A DNA stretch of 64,000 nucleotides. It comes from Oceanobacillus_B kapialis (GTDB taxonomy: Bacteria; Bacillota; Bacilli; Bacillales; Amphibacillaceae). The notes beneath the pieces were generated by a model that had not been told where the DNA came from, made no database searches, and saw only the letters and a program-made list of their open reading frames with translations. Position 1 is the stretch's first letter, and the number at the start of each line of letters is the position of its first letter. Shown here piece after piece: positions 16,187-25,999 of the stretch. Location: NCBI RefSeq assembly GCF_042685265.1, contig NZ_JBHUMX010000036.1. One strand, written 5' to 3'. A program made the position numbers and the translations under genes.

Positions 16187-17734
16187 TTAAAACATTTCGG
16201 AGGTAGTTTTTCCTTGCATGTGGTGAATTAGGTAATCCGGACCACCTGCTTTGGAATCTGTACCTGACATGTTGAAACCACCAAATGGCTGGTATCCTAC
16301 GATAGCCGCTGTACATCCACGGTTAAAGTAAAGGTTTCCTACATGGAAGTCCTTACGAGCTTGCTCTTGGTGTTGACGATTATTTGTAATGACAGCACCT
16401 GTCAAGCCATACTCTGTGTTGTTGGCAATTTCGATTGCTTCATCAAAATCTTTTGCTTTTGTTAACCCAACTACAGGTCCGAAGATTTCTTCTTGCATGA
16501 TGCGCGCGTCTGGTTTAAGATCACCGAATACTGTTGGATTTACGAACCAACCTTTGCTATCATCGCCAGTTCCGCCGACAAGCAGCTCACCTTCTTTTTT
16601 ACCAACTTCGATGTAATCCATAATTTTATCGTATGCACCTTGGTCGATAACAGGACCCATGAAGTGTGAATTATCATGTGGATTTCCTGCTGATAACTCT
16701 TTTGTTAAAGCTACTACACGATCTTTCACTTCATCATATACATCCTGTTGGATTACTGCTCGTGAACAAGCAGAGCATTTTTGACCAGAGAAGCCAAATG
16801 CAGACTGAACAATAGATTGTGCAGCAAGCTCTAAGTCTGCCTCTTTATCTACTACAATGGTATCTTTTCCACCCATTTCGATAATGGTACGTTTCAGCCA
16901 TTTTTGACCTTCTTGCACTTTAGCAGCACGTTCGAAAATACGTGTTCCAACATCACGAGAGCCAGTGAAGCTAACAAAACGTGTGCGTGGATGATCCACA
17001 AGATAGTCTCCCACTTCACTACCAGGCCCAGGAATGAAGTTAATAACACCAGCTGGGAGCCCAGCCTCTTCTAATACTTCCATTAATTTATAAGCAATTA
17101 CTGGTGTAGCACTTGCTGGTTTCAATAGAACAGTGTTTCCTGTTACCATCGCAGCCACAGTCGTTCCTGCCATGATAGCGAACAGGAAGTTCCATGGGGA
17201 GATTACAACCCCTACACCTAGTGGGATATAATGATACTGGTTGAATTCAATTGGTCGGCTGTTAACTTTTACGCCATCCTTTAATTCTAGCATTTGGCGG
17301 CCATAATATTCCATGAAATCTATTGCTTCAGCAGTATCTGCATCTGCTTCCTTCCATGGCTTTCCGCCTTCTTTTACTAGATGTGCAGTGAACTCATGCT
17401 TACGACGACGTACAATAGCCGCGGCACGGAACAGAATGTCTGCACGGAATTTAGGATCAGACTTTCTCCATGTTTCAAATGTTTTATCAGCAGTTTGCAT
17501 TGCTTTTTCAGCAAGCTCTCTATTTGCTTTGGAAACATATCCAACTATTTCTTCTTTGTTGGCTGGATTAACAGACACAATCTTGTCATCTGTCGTGATA
17601 CGCTCACCGCCAATGATCAACGGATATTCTTTACCCAGATCAGCTTCTACCTTTTTTAATGCTTCAAGCATTTGCTGTCTGTTTTCTTCTACGGTAAAAT
17701 CTGTAAAAGGTTCATGTTTGTAAGGTACTACCAT
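16187..17734 (-). CDS. pruA: 1-pyrroline-5-carboxylate (L-glutamate gamma-semialdehyde) dehydrogenase
   Basis: This 515-residue NAD-dependent aldehyde dehydrogenase oxidises glutamate semialdehyde to glutamate, the second step of proline breakdown and a step of arginine catabolism. The size matches the Bacillus RocA/PutC type. The catalytic glutamate lies in EMGGKDTIVV (near 286) and the catalytic cysteine in FGFSGQKCSACSR (near 320); the NAD-site GSRDVGTR is also present. The ribosome site AGGAGG is seven bases from ATG. It is a single-gene unit next to the putP region; no proline dehydrogenase gene is in the window. Confidence 0.93.
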   Translation of the reverse strand: MVVPYKHEPFTDFTVEENRQQMLEALKKVEADLGKEYPLIIGGERITTDDKIVSVNPANKEEIVGYVSKANRELAEKAMQTADKTFETWRKSDPKFRADILFRAAAIVRRRKHEFTAHLVKEGGKPWKEADADTAEAIDFMEYYGRQMLELKDGVKVNSRPIEFNQYHYIPLGVGVVISPWNFLFAIMAGTTVAAMVTGNTVLLKPASATPVIAYKLMEVLEEAGLPAGVINFIPGPGSEVGDYLVDHPRTRFVSFTGSRDVGTRIFERAAKVQEGQKWLKRTIIEMGGKDTIVVDKEADLELAAQSIVQSAFGFSGQKCSACSRAVIQQDVYDEVKDRVVALTKELSAGNPHDNSHFMGPVIDQGAYDKIMDYIEVGKKEGELLVGGTGDDSKGWFVNPTVFGDLKPDARIMQEEIFGPVVGLTKAKDFDEAIEIANNTEYGLTGAVITNNRQHQEQARKDFHVGNLYFNRGCTAAIVGYQPFGGFNMSGTDSKAGGPDYLIHHMQGKTTSEMF

Positions 17735-17771
17735 ATAAAAAACCTCCTAAAAATTATCCTATTCTCCTTAT

Positions 17772-17785
17772 TGATTGCGTTTTCA
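17772..17785 (-). promoter_or_regulatory. Candidate catabolite-responsive element upstream of pruA
   Basis: The minus strand reads TGAAAACGCAATCA, one mismatch from the CcpA-binding consensus TGWNANCGNTNWCA, 38 bases before the pruA ATG. Glucose repression of a proline-degradation gene is plausible, but single-mismatch matches occur by chance. Confidence 0.35.
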
Positions 17786-17810
17786 CAAAATACACATTAA
17801 AAAACTATAC

Positions 17811-17848
17811 AAAAATAAGGAGTGGCGCATGTCCACCCCTTATTCTAC
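17811..17848 (-). terminator. Terminator of the pcrB-pcrA-ligA-camS operon
   Basis: The stem AATAAGG.GTGG / CCAC.CCTTATT with a loop near GCGCATG is followed by TTTTT on the minus strand, about 35 bases after the camS stop codon. Confidence 0.8.
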
Positions 17849-17882
17849 CTGATTTATTGTCAGACTTCAACGAATCTTTTTT

Positions 17883-19100
17883 TTAGTGGAAAATATGGAC
17901 AGTCGGCGTGTCTGCTCCTGCTTCACGATAAACTGTACTTTCAACTTTCTCACTTGATGTAATCTTCAACTCAAGATCATAGTAATTATCAAACATGTCT
18001 TGAACGAGTCCATAAGCATATTGGGTAAAGCCGATAACTTCCCCTTTTCCGTAAAACTCAATTGGAATTTCGATCGTTAGCTTCCTCAATTCATCATTTA
18101 TATAGAAGCCTTCTCCGACCACTCCTACATAGTTCGGAAAGTATTTAGCAATTTCGTTCCCAAAACTCGTTACCAATTCATGGTCTTCAAAGTAGTTTTC
18201 TTTTCCTGCATCAGATGGAAAAAGAACATATTGCTCGTCTATGTTTTGCCAATCTCCTAGGGAAGTTTTTCCACCGGCTATATTCGTTTTTGCAACATAG
18301 TTTCCTGGGATTGGTGAGGTTTGCTCCTGCTCTCTGTAAACTGCTAGCATGATTGGAACATTTTCTAATCCTTCCATATTACGAATTCGCTGTACAACTT
18401 TCTCCGCAATGGCAGTTGCTTGCTCCATCATTTCATTTTCTGAGATGTCTTGGTAATAATAAGGGCCGCCTGTTTCCGTCTGATAACGATAAACAGATTT
18501 CATCGCAAGCCCTATGGAAATCCCCTCTAGATTAACTGTGTTATCCTCATTCTTTGTAAGAAAATTTTGTTCGAGAATATGAGAAAGATATCTAGGGTTC
18601 TCCTGATGGTCTTCTTTATTTTCATCATTTGGTATTGCTGGGTTTAATCCTAATTGTAAATTCTTACGGATTTGCTCCTCATTCACTGTCATTTTGGCAT
18701 CTTCAAGTCGATTTATTTCTTTTTGAGCGGCTTCTTCCAACTGGCTTTTGGTAAGCTTTCGACCTAACCAGTCATAGACTGTATCCTCATCCAAATACTG
18801 ACCTTCTTGAAAGAAATAATTACTCGGATCATATACTTCTTTCGAATGTCTCCGTAGTCCCTCTTCCATTTCATCAATATCCATACGGTTTGCGACCTGA
18901 TTTACGATAACGCCTCTTGCCTGGCTTGGCTCATAAGGTAGTATCATTTTATAGTTTTCCTCGGAAAGCTGGTAGCTTGGTACAATTGAAGTTTCTTGTT
19001 CTGTTTCTTCGTCGTTTTGCACAACCTCTTCTTCCGTATCCGGTGCACAGCCCGTAATTAGAAGGAGTGTGCCCAGCAGACATATACTCCATTTTTTCAT
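17883..19100 (-). CDS. camS: CamS-family sex-pheromone lipoprotein (YerH)
   Basis: This 405-residue lipoprotein has a signal peptide with the lipobox ITGC (cysteine at 18). The CamS family is named after the Staphylococcus aureus protein whose cleaved signal peptide yields the cAM373-like pheromone. Here the hydrophobic LLLITG before the cysteine is the corresponding segment. The mature part is acidic at first and then forms two CamS repeats, with features such as NFLTKNEDNTVNLEGISIGLAM. It is the last gene of the pcrB-pcrA-ligA-camS operon, as in B. subtilis. The molecular function of the mature lipoprotein is unknown. Confidence 0.88.
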   Translation of the reverse strand: MKKWSICLLGTLLLITGCAPDTEEEVVQNDEETEQETSIVPSYQLSEENYKMILPYEPSQARGVIVNQVANRMDIDEMEEGLRRHSKEVYDPSNYFFQEGQYLDEDTVYDWLGRKLTKSQLEEAAQKEINRLEDAKMTVNEEQIRKNLQLGLNPAIPNDENKEDHQENPRYLSHILEQNFLTKNEDNTVNLEGISIGLAMKSVYRYQTETGGPYYYQDISENEMMEQATAIAEKVVQRIRNMEGLENVPIMLAVYREQEQTSPIPGNYVAKTNIAGGKTSLGDWQNIDEQYVLFPSDAGKENYFEDHELVTSFGNEIAKYFPNYVGVVGEGFYINDELRKLTIEIPIEFYGKGEVIGFTQYAYGLVQDMFDNYYDLELKITSSEKVESTVYREAGADTPTVHIFH

Positions 19101-19113
19101 TTCTTACACTCCC

Positions 19114-21117
19114 CTATTCCTCAAGTGCAGCCTGTAACTGTTCCTCATCCCATATGGTAATGCCCAATTTTTGGGCTTTATCATATTTGGAACCAGCGTC
19201 TTCACCTGCTATGAGAATGTCTGTTTTTTTACTGACACTCCCTGTTACAGACCCGCCTCTTGCCTCGATCATTTCCTTGGCTTCCGTCCGTGTCAATTTC
19301 TCCATTTTTCCTGTAAGCACGACTGTTTTCCCTGCAAATATGGAGTCTTCATCCGCTTCTGGACGTTTTGGACCTTTATACTCCATATTAATACCAAGCT
19401 CTCGAAGCTCATCAATTAGATTGATTACTTTTTCTTCTTGGAAGTATTGCACGATAGAGTCAGCCATTTTATCGCCGATCTCATCGATGGCTACTAAGTT
19501 TTCATAGCTCGCCTGCTGAAGCTTCTCCATTGTGTCAAATTCTGTCGCAAGTGTTTTGGCCGCTTTTGAACCGACAAAGCGAATTCCAAGTCCAAATAAC
19601 AACTTCTCAAGTGAGTTATCTTTAGATACCTCGATTGCTCGAAGCAAATTATCAACAGACTTTTCCCCCATACGTTCTAACTCAAGCAGTTCTTCACGCT
19701 TTAGGCGGTAGATATCCGCAATGGTGTGAACTAGATTTTCCTGGAAAAGCTGAATAATGACTTTTTCCCCTAAGCCATCAATATTCATGGCATTACGCGA
19801 GACAAAGTGAATCAGCCCTTCTTTCAATTGTGCCGGACAACTGGGATTAATACAGCGCAAAGCCACTTCTTCTTCTAACCGAACAAGTTCGCTGCCACAC
19901 GCCGGGCATTCTGTGGGCATATGAAATTCTACTTCTTCGCCTGTGCGTTGTTCTGTAATGGCGCGAACGACTTTCGGGATAATGTCTCCGGCTTTTTTGA
20001 TGACGACTGTATCGCCAATTCTGATATCCTGTTCACGAATAAGATCTTCGTTATGCAAAGAAGCTCTTTTTACTGTTGTTCCTGCTACTTTCACTGCATC
20101 TAGGATGGCAGTTGGTGTCACAACACCTGTACGTCCTACACTTAATTCTATGTCTGTTAGATTGGTAACAGCCTCTTCTGCCGGGAATTTATAAGCGATG
20201 GCCCAGCGCGGGCTTTTCGCCGTATAGCCTAGTTCTTCTTGTTGGTCAAGGTTATCAACCTTAACCACAATCCCGTCTATTTCGTAGCTTAAATTTGGAC
20301 GTTCGTTTGTCCAGTACTCTACATACTCGAGTACTTCCTCGATGGTGTCGCATTTCTTCCATTCCGGATTCGTTTTAAACCCTAATTTCTTTAATGCATC
20401 AAGTCGGTCACTATGGCTTGTCAGATTACTGTTATTCCACTCCCCGACACCATATAGAAAAATATCCAGATTACGTTCTGCTGCAATTTTTGGATCTAAT
20501 TGTCTTAGGGAACCTGCTGCAGCATTACGAGGATTAGCGAATGGCTCTTCCTCTCGTTCCTCTCTTGCTTCATTTAAGGCTAAAAACGACTTATGCGGCA
20601 TAAAGGCTTCGCCACGTACTTCCAATGTTTCTTTTTCTTTTATGGTCAATGGAATGCTTCGGATTGTTCTTAAGTTACTTGTAATATCCTCCCCTATTGT
20701 CCCGTCTCCGCGTGTGGAACCTCGGGTGAACTTGCCATCTTCATAGGTTAGGGAAATAGCAAGACCATCTATTTTCAGCTCACACACAAAGCTGACAGGC
20801 TGATCAGTTCCCTGTGCCGCTCTTCTGGCAAAGTCCCTCAAGTCCTGTTCATTGAAAGCATTGCCCAAGCTTAGCATTGGGACTTTGTGTTCTACCTTTT
20901 GAAAAGCCTCCAATGGTTCACCGCCTACACGCTGGGTGGGTGAATCAGGGGTAACCAGCTCAGGAAATTCCTCTTCCAACTTGCGTAATTCCTGTAGCTT
21001 TTGATCATATTCCGCATCTGGAACACTTGGTTTATCTAATACATAATATTCATAGCCGTATTGATTTAATATTTCGCGTAATGCTTCGATTTCTTTCTGT
21101 GCTTGCTGCTGATCCAT
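19114..21117 (-). CDS. ligA: NAD-dependent DNA ligase
   Basis: LigA (667 aa) seals nicks between Okazaki fragments and during repair, using NAD. The adenylation lysine is in CELKIDGLA (near 115), with SIPL and VEVRGE-like motifs and EIDGIVVKV further on. Four zinc-finger cysteines lie in CPACGSEL and CINPSC (about 405-430), then helix-hairpin-helix repeats (NIDGLGEKV, ERMGEKSVDNLL, GIRFVGSKAA) and a C-terminal BRCT domain (KTVVLTGKMEKLTR, near 590). It lies 13 bases before camS and 11 after pcrA. Confidence 0.97.
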   Translation of the reverse strand: MDQQQAQKEIEALREILNQYGYEYYVLDKPSVPDAEYDQKLQELRKLEEEFPELVTPDSPTQRVGGEPLEAFQKVEHKVPMLSLGNAFNEQDLRDFARRAAQGTDQPVSFVCELKIDGLAISLTYEDGKFTRGSTRGDGTIGEDITSNLRTIRSIPLTIKEKETLEVRGEAFMPHKSFLALNEAREEREEEPFANPRNAAAGSLRQLDPKIAAERNLDIFLYGVGEWNNSNLTSHSDRLDALKKLGFKTNPEWKKCDTIEEVLEYVEYWTNERPNLSYEIDGIVVKVDNLDQQEELGYTAKSPRWAIAYKFPAEEAVTNLTDIELSVGRTGVVTPTAILDAVKVAGTTVKRASLHNEDLIREQDIRIGDTVVIKKAGDIIPKVVRAITEQRTGEEVEFHMPTECPACGSELVRLEEEVALRCINPSCPAQLKEGLIHFVSRNAMNIDGLGEKVIIQLFQENLVHTIADIYRLKREELLELERMGEKSVDNLLRAIEVSKDNSLEKLLFGLGIRFVGSKAAKTLATEFDTMEKLQQASYENLVAIDEIGDKMADSIVQYFQEEKVINLIDELRELGINMEYKGPKRPEADEDSIFAGKTVVLTGKMEKLTRTEAKEMIEARGGSVTGSVSKKTDILIAGEDAGSKYDKAQKLGITIWDEEQLQAALEE

Positions 21118-21128
21118 CCAAGCACCTC

Positions 21129-23348
21129 CTATTGCTTCGTAATTGGGGCAAATTTAGCCAGAACCCGCTTGATTCCGGTTGGTGCAGGAAAAGCGATATC
21201 AAGTTCCATTGCTTCCCCTTCACCTTGTACTTTCACGACAGTACCTGTTCCCCATTTTTTATGATTTGCTTTGTCTCCTGGTCCCCATGTTTCACTCTCG
21301 GCCCCAGTTGTCTTTTGCATCCGCTCTGCTTTTCGTTTTAAAGGTGCAGGCTTGTCTTTTGGTTGTCCAAGCGGTGTACCAAACATCGAGGACCTTGCCT
21401 GTTCAATTCCATCGATTAGCTCTTCAGGAATTTCACTAATGAACCGGCTAATCGGGTTCATGTTCGTACGGCCAAATAAGGTACGCATCTTGGCATGTGT
21501 TAAATAAAGCTGCTGTTCTGCTCTCGTTATTCCTACATAAGCGAGTCTACGTTCTTCTTGCATTTCGTCATCGTCAAACATAGAACGACTATGCGGGAAG
21601 ACATTCTCCTCCATCCCAATTAGGAAAACCACTGGGAACTCCAGCCCTTTTGCGGCGTGAAGGGTCATTAAGGTTATCTTTTCCTCATTATCCGGGTCTT
21701 CTTCATCTACACGATCGATATCCGCAATTAATGCCAAATCGGTTAGGAAAGCGACCAATGTTTTATCTTCTGCTGTTGCTTCAAAATCCTTTGTGACAGT
21801 CATAAACTCTTCCAAGTTTTCAAGGCGACTTTGTGACTCAATTGTTGCTTCATTTTTCAGCATTTGTTCATAGCCTGTCCGTTCAAGCACGGCTTCAACC
21901 ATATCGGTTGCCGTTAAAAATTCCTGCTGCTGGGAAAGGGACTGAATCAACTGTCCAAATTGCGCCAGAGCATTGGCGGCTTTCTTGGAAACACCTGTGA
22001 AATCTACTTCTTTCACCGCTTCATTAAAGGAGATGTCATGTGTTGCGGCATGTTCGCGCAACTTTTCAATAGACGTTTTTCCGATGCCTCGCTTCGGTAC
22101 ATTGACAACTCGCTCAAAGCTCAAATCATCGTCTGGGTTCGTGATAAGACGCAAGTATGCGACCATGTCTTTAATTTCTTTTCGCTCATAGAACTTTGTG
22201 CCGCCGACCATTTGATATGAGATATTCGATTTCATCAACGTATCCTCGACCGCACGGGACTGGGCATTGGTACGATATAATATCGCTACATCTCCAGGAG
22301 AGAATCCTTCGCGACGAGTTAACTCCTGAATTTTCTCAGTAATAAAGAGTGCCTCTTCCTGCTCTGTTGCGCCTTGGAAGTAATGAATGTTTTTTCCATC
22401 TGGATTTTCCGTCCATAAATTTTTCGGTTTACGGCCAGAGTTGTTTTCGATCACTTTATTGGCAGCAGTCAAAATCGATTTCGTCGAACGGTAATTTTGC
22501 TCCAAGAAAACGGTCCGTGAGGTAGGATAGTCTTTTTCAAAGGAAAGGATATTCGAAATATCCGCACCACGCCAACGATAAATCGACTGGTCAGAATCCC
22601 CCACGACGCATAAATTTTGAAAACGGCTTGCGAGCTGTTTCACAAGGAAGTATTGCGCATGGTTCGTATCCTGATACTCATCAACGTGAATGTATTGAAA
22701 TCTGCGCTGATAATATTCCAGCACTTCCGGTACACGCTTGAATAAATGAATCGTCTGCATGATCAGATCATCAAAATCGAGTGACTGGTTCTTTTTCAGC
22801 ATTTTTTCATATGCTTCGTAAATTTGTCCGACCTGACGATCAAAGAAATTCCCAACATTCTTATTGTATTCTTCAGCGGTGATAAGTTCATTCTTCGCTG
22901 CACTAATTTGGCCAAGCATTGCACGTGGGTCAAATTTTTTCGGGTCGATGTTGAGGTTTTTTAAGATTTGTTTGATAACAGATAGCTGGTCGCCACTGTC
23001 TAAAATACTGAAATTACGGTTGTATCCAATTCGGTCAATATCTCTGCGGAGGATGCGCACACACATGGAGTGGAACGTGGATACCCACATGTATTCACTT
23101 TCCGGACCCACTAATTTGCGGACACGCTCCTTCATCTCCCGCGCTGCTTTATTGGTAAAGGTAATCGCAAGCACGTTCCTTGCTGCTACATCTTTTTCAC
23201 CAAGCAGGTATGCAATTCGATGTGTAAGCACACGGGTTTTTCCACTACCTGCCCCCGCCATAATTAGCAACGGACCTTCCGTATGCTTTACTGCCTCCTG
23301 CTGTTCTTTATTCAATCCTTTTAATAAGTCATCCATCGTCTGACTCAT
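21129..23348 (-). CDS. pcrA: ATP-dependent DNA helicase PcrA
   Basis: PcrA (739 aa) is the essential 3'-5' UvrD-family helicase of Gram-positive bacteria, acting in repair, plasmid rolling-circle replication and removal of RecA filaments. The superfamily-1 motifs are present in order: GAGSGKTRVLTHR (near 33), TFTNKAAREMKER, VDEYQDTN (II, near 225), GDSDQSIYRWRGAD (III), FLEQNYRS (IV), TLHAAKGLEFPVVF (V) and VGITRAEQQLYL (VI). The C-terminus has the tudor-like HKKWGTGTVV segment that contacts RNA polymerase. Confidence 0.97.
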   Translation of the reverse strand: MSQTMDDLLKGLNKEQQEAVKHTEGPLLIMAGAGSGKTRVLTHRIAYLLGEKDVAARNVLAITFTNKAAREMKERVRKLVGPESEYMWVSTFHSMCVRILRRDIDRIGYNRNFSILDSGDQLSVIKQILKNLNIDPKKFDPRAMLGQISAAKNELITAEEYNKNVGNFFDRQVGQIYEAYEKMLKKNQSLDFDDLIMQTIHLFKRVPEVLEYYQRRFQYIHVDEYQDTNHAQYFLVKQLASRFQNLCVVGDSDQSIYRWRGADISNILSFEKDYPTSRTVFLEQNYRSTKSILTAANKVIENNSGRKPKNLWTENPDGKNIHYFQGATEQEEALFITEKIQELTRREGFSPGDVAILYRTNAQSRAVEDTLMKSNISYQMVGGTKFYERKEIKDMVAYLRLITNPDDDLSFERVVNVPKRGIGKTSIEKLREHAATHDISFNEAVKEVDFTGVSKKAANALAQFGQLIQSLSQQQEFLTATDMVEAVLERTGYEQMLKNEATIESQSRLENLEEFMTVTKDFEATAEDKTLVAFLTDLALIADIDRVDEEDPDNEEKITLMTLHAAKGLEFPVVFLIGMEENVFPHSRSMFDDDEMQEERRLAYVGITRAEQQLYLTHAKMRTLFGRTNMNPISRFISEIPEELIDGIEQARSSMFGTPLGQPKDKPAPLKRKAERMQKTTGAESETWGPGDKANHKKWGTGTVVKVQGEGEAMELDIAFPAPTGIKRVLAKFAPITKQ

Positions 23349-23364
23349 ACTTCCACCGCCTAAC

Positions 23365-24054
23365 TTAATTATCCTTTATCGCCTTCACTGTTTTCAGTGC
23401 TTTTTTAATGTCTGTATAGATAATGTTGCCGACAATAATAACATCAGCATGTTCTTTCATATCTCTCGCTTGTTGGACTGTCTCGATGCCACCACCGTAG
23501 AAAAGCTTTGTTTCATCAAGCTGTTGCTTCACTTTTCCTACAAGCTGTGGGTCCCCATATGTGCCGCTGTATTCCATATAAAAAACCGGTAAATGGAAGA
23601 CCTTCTCCGCCATATATGCATATGCAATGACATCTCCTTCATCCGGCAAGTAACTGTTCGTATGTGTAAAAGCCTTTGCTTCCTCATTCAAGATACAATA
23701 TCCTTCAAATAAAACCTCGCTGTATTCCATCATATCAACAAACTCTTTAATCGCCTGGTGCTGAATATCCATCATCCACTTTTTCTCTTTTGAATTTAAC
23801 ACCATTGGGATGTAATAATAGTCGAAGCCTGGCGTGATCGCATCCATTGAAGAGACTTCTAAAATGCATGGTACCGTGTAACGACGCACACGTGCAAGGA
23901 GGTCCAGCACCCCGTCTAGCGTAATATCATCTGTTCCACCAACAATAATCGCATCCGTACCTGATTCACATATCATTTCCAAATGCTCATCAGAAATTTC
24001 CTTCGCCGGGTCGAGTTTAAATATATGCTTCCATTCGTTTAATGTAGTATACAA
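23365..24054 (-). CDS. pcrB: Heptaprenylglyceryl phosphate synthase
   Basis: PcrB (229 aa) joins heptaprenyl diphosphate to sn-glycerol-1-phosphate, making an archaea-type ether lipid in Bacillales. It is a TIM barrel; the phosphate-binding loops IVGGTDD (near 36), YMEYSGTYG (near 160) and YGGGIETVQQA (near 190) are readable. The start is TTG, nine bases after GGAGG. It is the first gene of the operon with pcrA, ligA and camS. Confidence 0.92.
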   Translation of the reverse strand: MYTTLNEWKHIFKLDPAKEISDEHLEMICESGTDAIIVGGTDDITLDGVLDLLARVRRYTVPCILEVSSMDAITPGFDYYYIPMVLNSKEKKWMMDIQHQAIKEFVDMMEYSEVLFEGYCILNEEAKAFTHTNSYLPDEGDVIAYAYMAEKVFHLPVFYMEYSGTYGDPQLVGKVKQQLDETKLFYGGGIETVQQARDMKEHADVIIVGNIIYTDIKKALKTVKAIKDN

Positions 24055-24089
24055 ATCGTTAATCCTCCATTAACTTAATCCATCACTTT

Positions 24090-24100
24090 ATTATACCAAA
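24090..24100 (-). promoter_or_regulatory. Extended -10 promoter of the pcrB operon
   Basis: The minus strand reads TTGGTATAAT (TG.TATAAT), with the -10 at 24090-24095. No -35 hexamer is recognisable, which is normal for extended -10 promoters. It lies 36 bases upstream of the pcrB start. Confidence 0.55.
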
Positions 24101-24129
24101 AAAAGCATATGGAATTTAGGGATATGGGT

Positions 24130-24440
24130 GAAATTTTTTTGAAGTTGTTGTGGGGTGAGCTGGGTGCACGTCTTGGAGGTGGTGCGGCGCGTCTTTGAAT
24201 TGGGGGCGCTCGTCTTGGGATGGGCTGGTGCGCTTCCTTTGATGATGGTTGCGTCTCTTTACTTAATTGGTGCGCCTTTTTTAAAGTGAACATATGTTTA
24301 TAGAGAAGGCATGGTTTCAGTTTAACATGTTCTCGCTTCACTTTTGGGAGTTGTGGTTTCACTTGGCGCTTCTCACGTTTCACTTTGAAGCTCTGTCGTT
24401 CCACTTCGGCGTGCCCACGCTTCATTTCCCTACTCCCACA
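24130..24440. repeat. Degenerate 21-bp minisatellite A
   Basis: About 300 bases between pcrB and the TatD-like gene consist of diverged 21-bp units, clearest at 24320-24425, where units such as TGTGGTTTCACTTGGCGCTTC follow each other. They match the cleaner array at 33123-33290. Because 21 is a multiple of three, frames stay open on both strands (a basic peptide with KVKPQ/KVKRE heptads on the minus strand), but no ribosome site supports translation. Confidence 0.65.
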
Positions 24441-24482
24441 CTGCTCTCCCCTCGGTTAAGGTGGGATAAACCCCACAACAAT

Positions 24483-25262
24483 CTAATCTGTGAGGTTATA
24501 AAATTGCTTCGTATTCATTAAAAGTTTTTGATAAACTTGCCCTTCATTCATCTTTTTCAAAGTAGCAATCTTCTCCACAATCCGATGCAGCATATGAGGA
24601 TGTGTTAGCCTGCCTTGAAACTCTCGCTCAAATGGCCATGGACCATCTGTTTCGATCATCATCTGTTCGAGGGGATAGCTTTGAATTAGTTTTTGAATTT
24701 CCGCTTCATACAAGCAGTCAGGCGTTATCGAAATATAGTAGCCATTCTTAATCATGCGCTCCACTGTCTGTTCGTCCCCTTTAAACCAGTGAAAGTGTGC
24801 TTTACTCACTTGGTGCTTTTCTAGCAAGTCACATACAATCGGGGCATCTTCATACACGGCATGCAACACAATGGGCTTATCTAGCTGGGCTGCTTTCATT
24901 ATAAATTTTTCTAGTAGCTCCACATATGCCGTTAAATTTACCTCCGGGTTATCTTTGCGCATGTAATACGGAAGCCCCACCTCGCCGATTGCCACAAAAT
25001 GCTTTGACTTCTGATCCATCCACTTCCACAGCCCTAAGAACTCCTCTTCAGTTGGCAGTTCCTGTTCTGGGTGGTAGCCGATGGCAGGCTTCACCCGTGT
25101 GTCCTTCTTACTCAGGTCAAGTAACTTCCCGGCCGACTTCAGATGATTGGAAACACAGATTAACGCCACCACATTGCTTGCGTTTAACTCTTGCAAAATT
25201 CGCTGTTGCTCTGGCTCCGTATACATATCCAAATGAATATGGGCATCGATTACTGACTGCAT
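24483..25262 (-). CDS. TatD-like metal-dependent hydrolase of the thiamine-precursor operon
   Basis: This 259-residue TIM-barrel hydrolase has the TatD set of metal ligands: DAHIHLD at the N-terminus, the glutamate of GEVGLPYY (near 93), LHAVYED (near 130), FHWFKGD (near 155) and ETDGPWPF (near 205). TatD relatives are DNases or amidohydrolases. It is the last gene of a TPP-riboswitch operon and its start overlaps the ATPase gene stop by a base, so coupled translation is expected. This suggests action on a thiamine-related compound brought in by the transporter (compare YlmB, an amidohydrolase in thiamine salvage). That is an inference from context. Confidence 0.82.
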   Translation of the reverse strand: MQSVIDAHIHLDMYTEPEQQRILQELNASNVVALICVSNHLKSAGKLLDLSKKDTRVKPAIGYHPEQELPTEEEFLGLWKWMDQKSKHFVAIGEVGLPYYMRKDNPEVNLTAYVELLEKFIMKAAQLDKPIVLHAVYEDAPIVCDLLEKHQVSKAHFHWFKGDEQTVERMIKNGYYISITPDCLYEAEIQKLIQSYPLEQMMIETDGPWPFEREFQGRLTHPHMLHRIVEKIATLKKMNEGQVYQKLLMNTKQFYNLTD

Positions 25263-25999
25263 CAGCCTTCACTCCGCAACTCATGGTAAATTTGTTTCTT
25301 CCATTCCAAAAATTCCTCTGTTAGAACAAGCTCTTCTCGACGTGGCCGTTCAAACGGAATGGTCAACTCACGTTTTACCATCGCAGGGTTACTGGATAGC
25401 ACGAGCACTCGATCTGAAAGAAAGATGGCTTCCTCAATATTGTGGGTTACAAATAAAATAGATTTGCGATTTTCTTCCCAAATGGAGAGTAGCCATTTTT
25501 GCATTTCAAGTCGGGTAAATTCATCTAATGCGGAAAATGGTTCATCCAGGCATATGAACGGCTGTGGGCTTAGTAAGGACCTGACAAAAGCAGCGCGTTG
25601 GCGCATGCCACCTGACAATTGGTGCGGATAGGCTCCTGCATACTCTGCAAGTCCAGCACGCTCAAGCATAGAAAGTGCCTTGTCTTTATCTGGCTTTGCA
25701 AATAGTTCTTGTCCGAGCACGACATTTTCAAGGATGGTGCGCCACGGAAAAAGGGATGGGCTTTGTGGTGTATAGCTTATTTTGCCGCGCATCCCAGTAA
25801 TATCTTCGCCACCCAGATATAGACCACCTTCATCGGGTGTATATAATCCGCCAATTAAATGAAACAGCGTACTTTTCCCGCTGCCAGAAGGTCCGAGCAA
25901 TGAAACAAATTCGCCTTCTTTCACCGAAAAGGACACAGAATCAAGCACTTGTTTCTCGCCAAATGATTTGGATACCTGTTTTACTTCAAGCTCACTCAT
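25262..25999 (-). CDS. thiZ: ABC transporter ATPase for thiamine precursor (ThiZ-like)
   Basis: A 245-residue nucleotide-binding subunit with Walker A GPSGSGKST (near 36), Q-loop YTPQSPSL, signature LSGGMRQRAAFVRSL (near 128), Walker B FICLDEPFSALD and the switch histidine in LFVTHNIEEA. It belongs to the nitrate/sulfonate/HMP importer class. It overlaps the permease gene by four bases and is followed by the TatD-like gene. The riboswitch and ThiY-type binding protein point to a thiamine pyrimidine precursor as substrate. Confidence 0.88.
   Translation of the reverse strand: MSELEVKQVSKSFGEKQVLDSVSFSVKEGEFVSLLGPSGSGKSTLFHLIGGLYTPDEGGLYLGGEDITGMRGKISYTPQSPSLFPWRTILENVVLGQELFAKPDKDKALSMLERAGLAEYAGAYPHQLSGGMRQRAAFVRSLLSPQPFICLDEPFSALDEFTRLEMQKWLLSIWEENRKSILFVTHNIEEAIFLSDRVLVLSSNPAMVKRELTIPFERPRREELVLTEEFLEWKKQIYHELRSEG

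Noticed and set aside
24075..24425. 116-codon basic frame on the minus strand in minisatellite A
   Set aside because: It follows the 21-bp units (KVKPQ/KVKRE heptads), has no ribosome site and no recognised domain. It is a by-product of a repeat with a period divisible by three.
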